Source of the DNA: Pseudomonas frederiksbergensis
Lineage (GTDB): Bacteria > Pseudomonadota > Gammaproteobacteria > Pseudomonadales > Pseudomonadaceae
Assembly (NCBI RefSeq): GCF_003732275.1
Contig: NZ_MOBM01000039.1
Coordinates: 1-64,000, forward strand
Reading direction: 5' to 3'
DNA length: 64,000 nt
The position numbers were made by a program, and so were the translations under genes. A model generated the notes under the pieces. It worked only from the letters and a program-made list of their open reading frames with translations. It had not been told where the DNA came from and made no database searches. Below, in pieces: positions 24,935 through 32,912 of the stretch; within the stretch, counting starts at the first letter, position 1; each line of letters starts with the position of its first letter.

Positions 24935-25676
24935 CAGCGGCGTTCAGGCAGAGCAAGGCCCTTCCCATCTGGACACCGTCCTGCAACAGGGCCAACTGCG
25001 AGTTTGCACGACCGGCGACTACAAACCCTATACCTTCAAAGGTGAAGACGGCGAATACTCGGGGATCGACATCGCCATGGCCCACTCACTGGCCGACAGC
25101 TTGGGCGTCAAAGTTGAGTGGGTCCAGACCACCTGGAAAACCCTGATGCCCGACATGCTCGCGGGCAAATGCGACATCGGCGTCGGCGGCATCTCCGTCA
25201 CGCTGGAACGCCAGAAAAAAGCTTTCTTCAGCACCACGCTGGATGTCGACGGCAAAATCCCTCTGGTGCGTTGCGAAAATCAGGCTCAGTACCAGACCAT
25301 CGAACAAATCAACCAACCTTCGGTTCGCCTGGTCGAACCGGCCGGCGGCACCAACGAAGCCTTCGTCCACGCCTTCCTGCCCAAGGCGCAATTGCAGCTT
25401 CACGACAACGTGACCATCTTCCAGGAACTGCTGGATAAGAAGGCTGACGTGATGATTACCGATGCGTCGGAGGCGCTGTACCAGCAGAAACTCAAACCGG
25501 GCCTGTGCGCGGTTAACCCGACGCAATTTATGCAGTATGGGGAGAAGGCTTATCTGTTGCCGCGTGATGATATTAGCTGGAAGTTGTATGTCGATCAGTG
25601 GCTGCATCTGGCCAAGGTGACGGGGAATTACCAGAAAATTCTGGGTCAGTGGATCGCGGTGCCAGAGGCGAAATAG
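24885..25676 (+). CDS. Periplasmic PheC-like cyclohexadienyl dehydratase / solute-binding-fold protein
   Basis: A 263-residue exported protein with a cleavable signal (about 1-20). It has the bacterial extracellular solute-binding family 3 fold, but several blocks match P. aeruginosa PheC from memory: LRVCTTGDYKPY, GGISVTLERQKKAFFS, GGTNEAF, DNVTIFQELLDKKADVMITDASEA, LCAVNP and EKAYLLPRDD...YVDQWLHLA. PheC dehydrates prephenate or arogenate in the periplasm. A binding protein for an amino-acid ABC transporter is the alternative, though no permease is adjacent. Start at ATG 24885, because the signal peptide begins there. The 5' end is duplicated at 21.2 kb. Confidence 0.8.
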   Translation: MKTIKSTMMLCGLLALASGVQAEQGPSHLDTVLQQGQLRVCTTGDYKPYTFKGEDGEYSGIDIAMAHSLADSLGVKVEWVQTTWKTLMPDMLAGKCDIGVGGISVTLERQKKAFFSTTLDVDGKIPLVRCENQAQYQTIEQINQPSVRLVEPAGGTNEAFVHAFLPKAQLQLHDNVTIFQELLDKKADVMITDASEALYQQKLKPGLCAVNPTQFMQYGEKAYLLPRDDISWKLYVDQWLHLAKVTGNYQKILGQWIAVPEAK

Positions 25677-25794
25677 CTCGCTAAATACACCATGGAGCAG
25701 CTGCGTTCGATTGCGCAGCAGTCGCAATATCAGAATGCGCGATTCGTCAGGTAGGTCACGCAACGGCGGAAGCATTTCAGCCGTTGCGTCACTT

Positions 25795-25992
25795 TTAGTC
25801 GTGCAGCAAGCCTGAGCTGTATTCATTGAAGCTATTGCCGATAGCGCTGCCGCCAAAGTTCACCTTGTTGGCGCTATGGCCATCGAACTGTTGGCAGGCT
25901 TCTGAAAAACACGTGCTGGTGCTCATGCCCGAACAGGCGCTCAGGAGCAAGGCACTGGAGATCATCACGACTTTGAAGAGGTTCGAGATCAT
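25795..25992 (-). CDS. Small lipoprotein of unknown function
   Basis: A 65-residue protein with a clear lipoprotein signal: MISNLFKVVMISSALLLSAC, lipobox LSAC with Cys20. The mature part is only 45 residues (GMSTSTCFSEACQQFDG...), with two further Cys eight or so residues apart that may form a disulfide. AGGAAACTGAAAA before the ATG serves as ribosome-binding site. I do not recognise a family. It is transcribed opposite to its neighbours. Confidence 0.65.
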   Translation of the reverse strand: MISNLFKVVMISSALLLSACSGMSTSTCFSEACQQFDGHSANKVNFGGSAIGNSFNEYSSGLLHD

Positions 25993-26123
25993 TTTTCAGT
26001 TTCCTGTGGGGTGGAAGCGTGGTGACACGATCTTAGGTGAGCATCCTATGCCGCAAGCCTGACGAACTTGATGAAACATTGCTGAGCGACAGCGTTGGTT
26101 CAGCTAGTGTGGTTTCTTGAAGC

Positions 26124-26153
26124 GAAAAAAGGGCGTTCCTCAGGAACGCCTTC
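26124..26153 (-). terminator. Intrinsic terminator for minus-strand transcription
   Basis: On the minus strand GGCGTTCC-TGA-GGAACGCC is followed by CTTTTTT. No convincing minus-strand gene lies just upstream; a short weak reading frame (26100-26291) reads through it. It may end an unannotated small RNA transcribed from about 26.2-26.3 kb. Confidence 0.6.
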
Positions 26154-26414
26154 TTCTATTACGGTTTCCAGCAATTGCGTCATGAAGCTGCGGTAACGTG
26201 CTGCAGCGACGGCTAACCATAAGAAACCGTCAGATATTTCCTTATTTTCTTCGAATAAAATCGTTCGTTTAACTGAGATGTTTAAAGACACTCGCGGTTA
26301 CTTCACAAAGGCTACAACGCCTTGCGTCGTCGCCTACGAGTGCGCCAGAATCCGCCGGCTTGTGCGCTTAAGGTCTGGGCCTTATCGTTTTCCCGTCGCT
26401 GAAAAATAGCGATC

Positions 26415-26610
26415 GGGTTTGGTAGCCCGTACATGAGGTTTGCACAGCATCACCATTCGCGGCGTTTTTCGTCTCGGCTTTATGGTGGTCATGCACAGGG
26501 CACCTTCGGGTGCGCCGGCTTCCTCATGTCCCGGTCTACCAACCTGCGCATGGCCGCCACCTTCGTTTGGTAGCGAGGTTGGATGGCTCCTTTATTTACG
26601 GCATGAGGAG
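26415..26610 (+). promoter_or_regulatory. Structured mRNA leader with competing pairing segments
   Basis: Segment 1 (26415-26438, TTTGGTAGC ... CATGAGG) can pair with segment 2 (26522-26544, CCTCATG ... CTACCAACC). The segment-1 signature recurs downstream as TTTGGTAGC at 26566-26574 and CATGAGG at 26602-26608, the latter containing the Shine-Dalgarno of the following gene. Segment 2 can thus pair with either copy, never both. Small hairpins fall between (TCGCT/AGCGA at 26397-26413; GCACC-UUCG-GGTGC at 26500-26513). This is the architecture of a translational switch or attenuator. No known riboswitch was recognised; the folding is by eye. Confidence 0.55.
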
Positions 26611-26618
26611 TTTTATCT

Positions 26619-26981
26619 ATGTTCAAACCAACACCCAATCCGCCGATCACAGACCCGGCATCCCCCTACGAATCACTTGATTCCAAAAAACTCAACGAAG
26701 CCGCCGAACGCGCCCTCGACTACCATCTCAAACCGGCCGCTCAAATCATGGCCACGGCCAATGAACCCGAGCGCATGTTCCTAGCCAACTCGGCATACAA
26801 CACCGAATCCTTGCTGGCCAACGCCTGCGAGTCACTGGGATCGGCCACGGTTATGCTCAGTGATTTTGCAGCGCTGCTGGAGGGGACACACCGCAAAACC
26901 CTGCTGGGCATTGCGCAAGTGGTCATGTTGGGTGAGCTGGCGGTGAACCAGGCGCTGGATAACGTCGAGCCATCTAAGTAA
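26619..26981 (+). CDS. DUF6124-type Pseudomonas protein
   Basis: A 120-residue cytoplasmic protein starting MFKPTPNPPITDPASPYESLDSKK, a start I associate with the Pseudomonas-restricted DUF6124 (formerly DUF3077-like) family, often present in several copies per genome. Residues 25-112 are mostly helical with Ala and Leu heptad character. The function is unknown. The gene has the strong ribosome-binding site GAGGAG nine bases before the ATG and an unusually long leader (see 26415-26610). The 355 bp after its stop are AT-rich and hold no gene that I can support. Confidence 0.7.
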   Translation: MFKPTPNPPITDPASPYESLDSKKLNEAAERALDYHLKPAAQIMATANEPERMFLANSAYNTESLLANACESLGSATVMLSDFAALLEGTHRKTLLGIAQVVMLGELAVNQALDNVEPSK

Positions 26982-27336
26982 TCAATGCTGCACATCGGCG
27001 TGGGGTGGTGGGAGCCCCTCGCGCCACAGAACACCACTCCAAATGCAAGTGCATAGCCGTGAGTCACCTTTCAAAGCAAGTCTGATACAGTCGTCCCCGA
27101 TGACAGATCAAATAGTGCATATAAACATACACTTGATATTTCAATTTCTTCCAAGGTCGGAAAATCTCCTGAGGTGAGAGCTTTGTGCTCGCCTATACTA
27201 AAAAAGTTAAATAGTGCTGACGAGTGCGTTTGGCAAGACATTGAAAATATTGAAATTTAAAATTGCAGGCACCCTTGGAGGTTGCTGGTTAAAAAATATT
27301 TTCTGTGATGGTGTGGTGTCGTGACGAGGATTTGAT

Positions 27337-27795
27337 ATGAACGTCTTGTTGAAAGAACTACAGGCCTATCATCATGAAGTGGCTATGAAAATTACTCAGA
27401 TCAAAGAGTTGCTGAGAAAAATGAGGCATGAATCCGATGGGGCTGATGACTGCAAGCTGTTGTTCAAGACGCTGGAAGCCTTGCATGGTGATGCAGAGCG
27501 CCACCACCATGAAAATGAAGAACTTATTCGGCTGGCCTTGCTAGCGACTGAGGCACCGATTCACCAACGGGTCAAGGATATCGAGCGAGATCATCAGGCA
27601 TTTGGGCGCATTGCTGGACAGCTGAAGATGTTGGAAGACACAACTCAGGAAACGAGAGTAATTGCTGACACTATCGATGACTTCATTAAAAAATATTACG
27701 ATCATATGGACGCTGAGGAAAATATTTTCTTTCCTGCGGCAGATAAGTGGCTGTCAGACGACCAGTGGCAGGAAATCAAGCGTCAATGGCATTAA
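27337..27795 (+). CDS. Hemerythrin-like HHE domain protein
   Basis: A 152-residue four-helix-bundle protein with the di-iron/oxygen-binding residues of the HHE family: H12/H13 in YHHEV, HHHENEEL near 51-58, the ERDHQAFGR histidine near 90, and HMDAEENIFFPAA near 126-138. Such proteins bind O2, NO or act in iron handling and oxidative or nitrosative stress. GC content and codon use (many AAA, ATT, GAA codons) are clearly lower than in the flanking genes, and the 350-bp upstream region is also AT-rich, which suggests horizontal acquisition. Confidence 0.88.
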   Translation: MNVLLKELQAYHHEVAMKITQIKELLRKMRHESDGADDCKLLFKTLEALHGDAERHHHENEELIRLALLATEAPIHQRVKDIERDHQAFGRIAGQLKMLEDTTQETRVIADTIDDFIKKYYDHMDAEENIFFPAADKWLSDDQWQEIKRQWH

Positions 27796-27830
27796 TTGGA
27801 GCTCACCGTATACTTTCAAAATTTAGCTAC

Positions 27831-27893
27831 TACTTAGTACTGACCTCACTAAGTAATTACGCGGACACCACGTATTAACTTACAGGGGTGTCC
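27831..27893. repeat. Two inverted repeats after the hemerythrin gene
   Basis: TACTTAGT (27831-27838) pairs with ACTAAGTA (27848-27855), and GGACACC (27863-27869) pairs with GGTGTCC (27887-27893). Neither ends in a T run. They may be remnants of a mobile element or transcript-end hairpins. The rest of the 370-bp gap up to dusA shows nothing identifiable. Confidence 0.45.
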
Positions 27894-28165
27894 ATATATC
27901 GACGATTCGTCATTGCAAGTCCCTTCGCTTTGGCGCCTGTACCAACGACACAAAGATCCAAGGCTATTTACCAATGGCCATACAGGGAAAGAGGAATGGA
28001 AAGAAAAATCGGGACACACAGTTAGCCGGTCTCGTACCAAGTCGCTCAATCCCTCCCGCTTCTGTGCTCACTCTCTCAACTACCGCCACTAGACTCGCCT
28101 GAGCCCCGCAAGCCCAATCCTGATAAACTCCCCACCTCCCAGCCTCACCCATTCCAGAAACGCCA

Positions 28166-29161
28166 ATGCCCCCAATCACTGCCACACCCGCCCCGCTCTC
28201 CCGCCGCTTCTCCGTCGCCCCGATGATGGATTGGACAGACCGCCACTGCCGTTTCTTCCTACGCCTACTCTCCAAGCACGCCCTCCTCTACACAGAAATG
28301 GTCACCACCGGCGCGCTCCTTAACGGCGACCACGACCGCTTCCTGCGTCACAACGAAGCCGAGCACCCGTTAGCTCTCCAGCTGGGCGGCAGTGTCCCGC
28401 TGGACCTGGCCGCCTGCGCACGCATGGCCCAGGATCACGGCTACGACGAGGTGAATCTGAATGTCGGCTGCCCGAGTGATCGGGTGCAGAACAATATGAT
28501 CGGCGCGTGCCTGATGGGGCATCCGCAGTTGGTGGCTGATTGCGTGAAGGCGATGCGCGATGCGGTGTCGATTCCGGTGACGGTGAAGCATCGGATCGGG
28601 ATTAATGGACGGGACAGTTACGAGCAGTTGTGTGATTTTGTCGGCACGGTTCGGGATGCCGGATGCACGAGTTTTACGGTGCATGCGCGGATTGCGATTC
28701 TGGAGGGATTGTCGCCTAAGGAGAACCGTGACATTCCGCCTCTGCGCTATGACGTGGCGGCGCGGTTGAAGACGGATTTTCCGGAGCTGGAGATTATTCT
28801 CAACGGCGGGATCAAGACGCTGGAGGCTTGTCACGAGCATTTGCAAACGTTTGACGGCGTGATGCTGGGTCGTGAGGCGTATCACAATCCTTATATGATG
28901 GCTGAGGTGGATCAGCAGCTGTTCGGCAGCAAGACTCCGGTGATCAGCCGGGCCGAGGCGCTGGCGCAGTTGCGGCCTTATATCGCTGAGCATTTGCTGG
29001 CGGGTGGGGCGATGCATCACATCACCCGGCATGTGCTGGGGCTGGGCACCGGATTTCCGGGGGCGCGGAAGTTTCGGCAATTGTTGTCGGTGGATATTCA
29101 TAAGGCTAAAGAGCCTTTGGCGTTGCTGGATCAGGCGGCGGAGTTGTTGGAGGGGCGTTAA
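28166..29161 (+). CDS. dusA: tRNA-dihydrouridine(20/20a) synthase DusA
   Basis: A 331-residue FMN enzyme that reduces uridine 20 and 20a in the tRNA D-loop with NADPH. The N-terminal FMN-binding start VAPMMDWTDRHCR, the catalytic Cys102 in LNVGCPSDRVQ, and the downstream VKHRIGI and ILNGGIKT blocks are all present. The VTTGALL stretch and length identify the DusA branch over DusB/C. It precedes tal as in P. aeruginosa. The first third of the gene uses markedly C-rich codons and the last two thirds G-rich ones. Confidence 0.94.
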   Translation: MPPITATPAPLSRRFSVAPMMDWTDRHCRFFLRLLSKHALLYTEMVTTGALLNGDHDRFLRHNEAEHPLALQLGGSVPLDLAACARMAQDHGYDEVNLNVGCPSDRVQNNMIGACLMGHPQLVADCVKAMRDAVSIPVTVKHRIGINGRDSYEQLCDFVGTVRDAGCTSFTVHARIAILEGLSPKENRDIPPLRYDVAARLKTDFPELEIILNGGIKTLEACHEHLQTFDGVMLGREAYHNPYMMAEVDQQLFGSKTPVISRAEALAQLRPYIAEHLLAGGAMHHITRHVLGLGTGFPGARKFRQLLSVDIHKAKEPLALLDQAAELLEGR

Positions 29162-29339
29162 CGGTCACCTGCGTTGAACCTGTCCCCCATTTCAGCATCG
29201 TATCTACCGATACCACGCCCCGCCTTTCAAACATCCGTTTTCAGGATGTTGCCGCTGGGGCCATCGATACACGTACGCGCCCTTGAGTGGCTGCAAGCGC
29301 TCGGGTAATGTCATTAGACCCATAGGACAGAGCACGCTC

Positions 29340-30266
29340 ATGACTTCCAAGCTGGAACAACTCAAACAAATGACCACCGTGGTTGCCGACACCGGCGACT
29401 TCGAAGCAATCGCTCGCGTTAAACCCGTGGATGCTACCACCAACCCTTCCCTGCTGCTCAAAGCGGCGGCCATTCCCGCTTATGCCGAGTTGCTGAACGC
29501 TTGCGTTCACGACTGCAAGGGCGATGTGGGCCTGGCCAGCGACCGTTTTGGCGTTGCGGTAGGGCAAGAAATCCTGAAGGTTGTACCGGGTCGTATTTCC
29601 ACTGAAGTGGATGCGCGCCTGTCGTTCGACACTGACGCCGTATTGAAGCGGGCGCACCGTCTGATCGACCTGTACGACAAGGCCGGCGTTGGCCGTGACC
29701 GTGTGCTGATCAAGATCGCTTCGACCTGGGAAGGTATCCGCGCTGCCGAGAAGCTGGAAAAGGAAGGCATTCAGTGCAACCTGACGCTGCTGTTCTCCTT
29801 CGCTCAGGCTGCCGCCTGTGCCGATGCCGGGGTGTTTCTGATTTCGCCGTTCGTGGGCCGCATCTACGACTGGTACAAGAAAGCCACCGGCAACGACTAC
29901 ACCGGCGCGGATGATCCGGGCGTGCAGTCGGTGACGCGTATCTACAACTACTACAAGGCCAATGACTACAAGACTGTGGTGATGGGCGCGAGCTTCCGTA
30001 ATCTGAATCAGATCGAGCAGTTGGCCGGTTGTGATCGTCTGACCATTAGCCCGGATCTGCTGGAGAAGCTGGCGGCGGACAATGGCAAGCTGGAGCGCAA
30101 ATTGGCGCCGGGGCATGCCGGTGAAGCGCGTCTGAGCCTGAATGAAGCGCAGTTCCGTTGGTTGTCCAACGAGGATGCGATGGCGACCGAGAAGCTGGCT
30201 GAAGGTATCCGCCAGTTTGCTCGGGATCAGGAGAAGCTTGAGGCGTTGTTGCAGGCCAAGCTGTGA
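29340..30266 (+). CDS. tal: Transaldolase
   Basis: A 308-residue enzyme of the non-oxidative pentose phosphate pathway that moves a dihydroxyacetone unit between sugar phosphates. The Schiff-base lysine is K125 in LIKIASTWEG, and the upstream signature VDATTNPSLL is present. Its length fits the TalB class. I chose ATG 29340 (MTSKLEQLKQ) over an upstream in-frame start at 29283, because family members start here. A strong terminator follows. Confidence 0.96.
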   Translation: MTSKLEQLKQMTTVVADTGDFEAIARVKPVDATTNPSLLLKAAAIPAYAELLNACVHDCKGDVGLASDRFGVAVGQEILKVVPGRISTEVDARLSFDTDAVLKRAHRLIDLYDKAGVGRDRVLIKIASTWEGIRAAEKLEKEGIQCNLTLLFSFAQAAACADAGVFLISPFVGRIYDWYKKATGNDYTGADDPGVQSVTRIYNYYKANDYKTVVMGASFRNLNQIEQLAGCDRLTISPDLLEKLAADNGKLERKLAPGHAGEARLSLNEAQFRWLSNEDAMATEKLAEGIRQFARDQEKLEALLQAKL

Positions 30267-30284
30267 TCTAGCTCGCAGCGATGC

Positions 30285-30319
30285 AAAAAGGGCGAACCTT
30301 AGCGGGTTCGCCCTTTTTT
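30285..30319 (+). terminator. Rho-independent terminator after tal
   Basis: AAAAAGGGCGAACC pairs with GGGTTCGCCCTTTTTT around TTAGC; perfect GC-rich stem and T run, 18 bp after the stop. Confidence 0.9.
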
Positions 30320-30385
30320 GTGTGCGTTTGGTAGTGGGGATTGGGTTGGCTTCGCGCTGGAGCCCGTGGTGGGTGTGCGGACGCC

Positions 30386-30542
30386 TTCGCGGGCAGGCCC
30401 GCTCCCACAGGGGATTCGTGGTGGGTCGGGATAGCGTGTTCGACGCGGGACTAATGTGGGAGCGGGCTTGCTCGCGAAAGGGCCAATACATTCAACATCG
30501 TAGCGACTGGACTGACGCTTTCGCGAGCAAGTCCGCCCACAG
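30386..30542. repeat. Cluster of three REP elements
   Basis: REP copies at 30386-30410 (TTCGCGGGCAGGCCCGCTCC type), 30455-30478 (inverted orientation) and 30521-30542 (forward, degenerate). The first two face each other like a REPIN; the third repeats the first. Filling the tal-rssC gap, they sit at the 3' ends of two convergent genes. Confidence 0.8.
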
Positions 30543-30602
30543 GGGATTTGTGGTGGGTCGCGATAGAGTGTTTGCGCGGGTCACCCATACCGCTTTAGGG
30601 AA

Positions 30603-31085
30603 TCAGTGCCGCTCCAGCGCATTCACCAGGTCATGGAACGCTTCACGGTTGGAGTCGTTCAGGCCCATGAGGATTTTGTGCGCTTCGAGGACTTTGACAC
30701 GCACCACTTCTTCGGACTGATCCTGGTCTGGCAGGTCGGTCAGGCATTCAGGGCATGGGATCGGGCGGTCAACGATGTTGAACACTTGCTCGAAGCCCAT
30801 GGACTGCAGCAGGCGGGTGATGTCTTCGTGGGTGGTGACGACGGTCGGCAGCAGGCCGACCTTTTGCCGTGACAGGATCGACAGTTTGGCCAGCAGGCCC
30901 AGGGTGGTGCTGTCGATGCTGCGGGTTTCGGTCAGGTCGATCACGATAGCGTTGAAATTCAACGCGGTGAAGATCCGCTCAATAGTCGCATCCAACGCCG
31001 AACACAGGGTCAGGCGAACTTCACCGACGAACTTCAGGACGAAGGTGCCGTCCTGCTCGGCGAACTGGATTCTACCGGTACTCAT
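30603..31085 (-). CDS. rssC: STAS-domain anti-sigma-factor antagonist RssC
   Basis: A 160-residue cytoplasmic regulator. Residues 1-105 form a STAS domain with the phosphorylatable Ser56 in RSIDSTTLG; residues 105-160 form a helical extension carrying CPEC. The partner RssB overlaps it by one base and has a PP2C phosphatase domain, which would be expected to control the phosphorylation state of the STAS serine. Location next to tal matches PA2797 (RssC) of P. aeruginosa; it is a paralogue of HsbA, which has the same serine and length. The module is thought to tune sigma-factor (RpoS) availability. Confidence 0.82.
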   Translation of the reverse strand: MSTGRIQFAEQDGTFVLKFVGEVRLTLCSALDATIERIFTALNFNAIVIDLTETRSIDSTTLGLLAKLSILSRQKVGLLPTVVTTHEDITRLLQSMGFEQVFNIVDRPIPCPECLTDLPDQDQSEEVVRVKVLEAHKILMGLNDSNREAFHDLVNALERH

Positions 31086-32266
31086 TAAAGATTCCTGCTC
31101 AACACCAACAGGGCGATATCATCCGGCATCTCCCCTAGCGTGGCCAATCCAAAAACCTGGCGCAGACCATCCAGGCTGCCGCCCGCTGCCTTCACCCGTT
31201 GAGGCAAAGCAGCTTCTTTATCTTTGAGTGTGGGTTCTGGCAAAAGGTCCAAAATGCCATCAGACATCAGCGTCAAGCTGAACACTGGCGGCAATTCCAG
31301 TACGTGGTCTTCGTAGGTGGCTTCATTGAAGAGGCCCACCGGCAGACCGCGCCCTTCCAGGTAACGAACACTGTCTGGCGTGTACAACACGGGCAACGGC
31401 AGATGACCGCCGATGCTATAGGTCAACAAACCGGTCTCCTCGTCGATGACTCCACCGACCATTGTGACGTGTTTACCCAGCTTACAACTGATCAGGCCCC
31501 GGTTGATATGACCAAGAACCTCTGAAGGCTTGAACTCTGGCAATGTGCCGTTGCGCTTGGATTCGAACAGCAAGCGCGTGGTCATGAACTTCAACAGCAC
31601 GGTAACGAAGGCTGAAGAGGCGCCATGACCGGAAACGTCCGCCAGGTAAAACGCTACCCGACGCTCGTCGACCCGAAAGTAGTCGACGAAATCGCCCGAC
31701 AGGTACAACGACGGAATGATCTGGTGGGCAAACTGGAACTCGTCGATGCTCCAGGGGCTGACCGGCAGCATGTTCATCTGCACCTGGCGACCGGCGTTCT
31801 GGTCTTCCTGGAGCAGGTTCAGGCTGGCTTCGAGCTCGCGGTTGGCCTTTTCCAGCTTCTCGCGGTAGCGCTGGTTTTCCAGCAGCAGGCGCGCACGGTC
31901 CAGGGCCCGGCGCACGGAGTGCTCGAGCACGGCCAGATCTTCGAGAGGCTTGATCAGGTAGTCCGCCGCGCCCAGGCGCAGGGCCTCGACCGCGTCGTTC
32001 ATCACGCCGGCGCCCGACACCACGATTACCGGTGTTTGCGGCGACAGCTCGGTGACCTGGCGAATGAGTTCGAGCCCGCCCATCTGCGGCATGCGCAGAT
32101 CGCAGATGACCAAGTCGGGCTTGTCTTGCTCGAATACCTGAAGACCCTGCTGGCCATTGCTGGCCTGCAGGACACTGAAACCACTGTCTTCCAAGTAGGC
32201 TGCGAGGCTCGCGCGCACTACTTCGTCATCATCGATTATCAGCAGCGTGGCACTGGTTTTTGGCAT
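31085..32266 (-). CDS. rssB: Response regulator RssB with PP2C phosphatase domain
   Basis: A 393-residue protein: receiver domain (1-120, phosphoacceptor D56 in VICDLRMP, K near 107), coiled-coil linker (about 130-175) and a C-terminal PP2C/SpoIIE-type phosphatase-like domain (about 180-390, YLADVSGHGASSAF metal site, LMSDGI). It corresponds to PA2798. In enterobacteria RssB delivers RpoS to ClpXP and its effector domain is a degenerate phosphatase; the Pseudomonas form pairs with the STAS protein RssC. The metal-binding Asp residues (ADVSGHG, SDGILD, PDDIALL) look intact, so real phosphatase activity is possible. Start ATG 32266 fits the receiver N-terminus. Confidence 0.88.
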   Translation of the reverse strand: MPKTSATLLIIDDDEVVRASLAAYLEDSGFSVLQASNGQQGLQVFEQDKPDLVICDLRMPQMGGLELIRQVTELSPQTPVIVVSGAGVMNDAVEALRLGAADYLIKPLEDLAVLEHSVRRALDRARLLLENQRYREKLEKANRELEASLNLLQEDQNAGRQVQMNMLPVSPWSIDEFQFAHQIIPSLYLSGDFVDYFRVDERRVAFYLADVSGHGASSAFVTVLLKFMTTRLLFESKRNGTLPEFKPSEVLGHINRGLISCKLGKHVTMVGGVIDEETGLLTYSIGGHLPLPVLYTPDSVRYLEGRGLPVGLFNEATYEDHVLELPPVFSLTLMSDGILDLLPEPTLKDKEAALPQRVKAAGGSLDGLRQVFGLATLGEMPDDIALLVLSRNL

Positions 32267-32543
32267 GTGGGCAAACGGCGCCAGAATTAGGTTGGCGTAG
32301 CAGGCTGGGCAATGGGCCCTGCTTATACTACTGGATTCGCTTTCTAGCCTCTCTGACTGCACTGTTTTCGAGCGTTTGCCCTACTCACAAGTCCACCAAA
32401 GGTGCCCTTCTAAGGCGCAGACGGTACTCCCATCCGCGAGGCGTTTCAAGCTCACGCCGATGGTCGCTTGACGTCTTTACTTGTCAAATCACTGAGAGTT
32501 ATAAGAACAGGCAAAACCGTAACCCAAAGGAAGGATCGAGCCC

Positions 32544-32843
32544 ATGAGCCAAACTGATCGGGACTATAGCGAAAAGCGCGATTTCATCCGCATGCGGGTC
32601 GATGCCGATGTGGCACTGATTCATGAGGGCGATGAGGTGCCAGCCGTCTGTATCGACCTTTCCAGCAGCGGCATGCAGGTTGAGGCGCCCCGCTTATTCA
32701 AGGTCGGTGACCGGCTTAGCGTTCGGATCGATTCCGATCATGCGGCGCTAAAAGGCCTTGAGGCCGATACCGAAGTGGTATGGGTGAAAGCACAGGACGG
32801 TGCTAATCAGAAACTCGGGCTTACAATCCTGAAGATGAAATAA
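32544..32843 (+). CDS. PilZ domain c-di-GMP receptor, single-domain
   Basis: A 99-residue protein consisting of one PilZ domain. The c-di-GMP-binding motifs are complete: RDFIR (RxxxR) at 12-16 and DLSSSG (D/NxSxxG) at about 40-45. It is divergent from rssB and corresponds in position to PA2799. It has AAGGAAGGATCGAG upstream as ribosome-binding site. Target partner unknown. Confidence 0.9.
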   Translation: MSQTDRDYSEKRDFIRMRVDADVALIHEGDEVPAVCIDLSSSGMQVEAPRLFKVGDRLSVRIDSDHAALKGLEADTEVVWVKAQDGANQKLGLTILKMK

Positions 32844-32861
32844 CCCCGATACCCGCAAGCC

Positions 32862-32901
32862 AAACGAAAGAAGGCGGCCAAATGGCCGCCTTCTTCGTTT
32901 T
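32862..32901. terminator. Bidirectional terminator
   Basis: A long stem (AAACGAA-GAAGGCGGCC and complement, one bulge) with a tiny loop ends in T runs on both strands, between the convergent PilZ and mlaA genes. Confidence 0.88.
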
Positions 32902-32912
32902 ACCGGTCGAGA

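Noticed and set aside
26100..26291. 63-codon minus-strand reading frame
   Set aside because: GTG start without Shine-Dalgarno, and its end codes through a perfect terminator stem; more likely non-coding.
26440..26784. 114-codon plus-strand frame overlapping the leader and the DUF6124-type gene
   Set aside because: TTG start one base after CATGAGG, and the second half is the shadow of the real gene. A short upstream peptide in the leader cannot be excluded.
27831..27893. Ends of an insertion sequence
   Set aside because: The two short inverted repeats are not matched at another distance, and no transposase or target duplication is visible.
30603..32266. HsbA/HsbR as names for the STAS and PP2C-receiver proteins
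   Set aside because: The domain layout is similar and Ser56 is shared, but the genes sit next to tal and PilZ as in the rssC-rssB locus, and HptB is absent.
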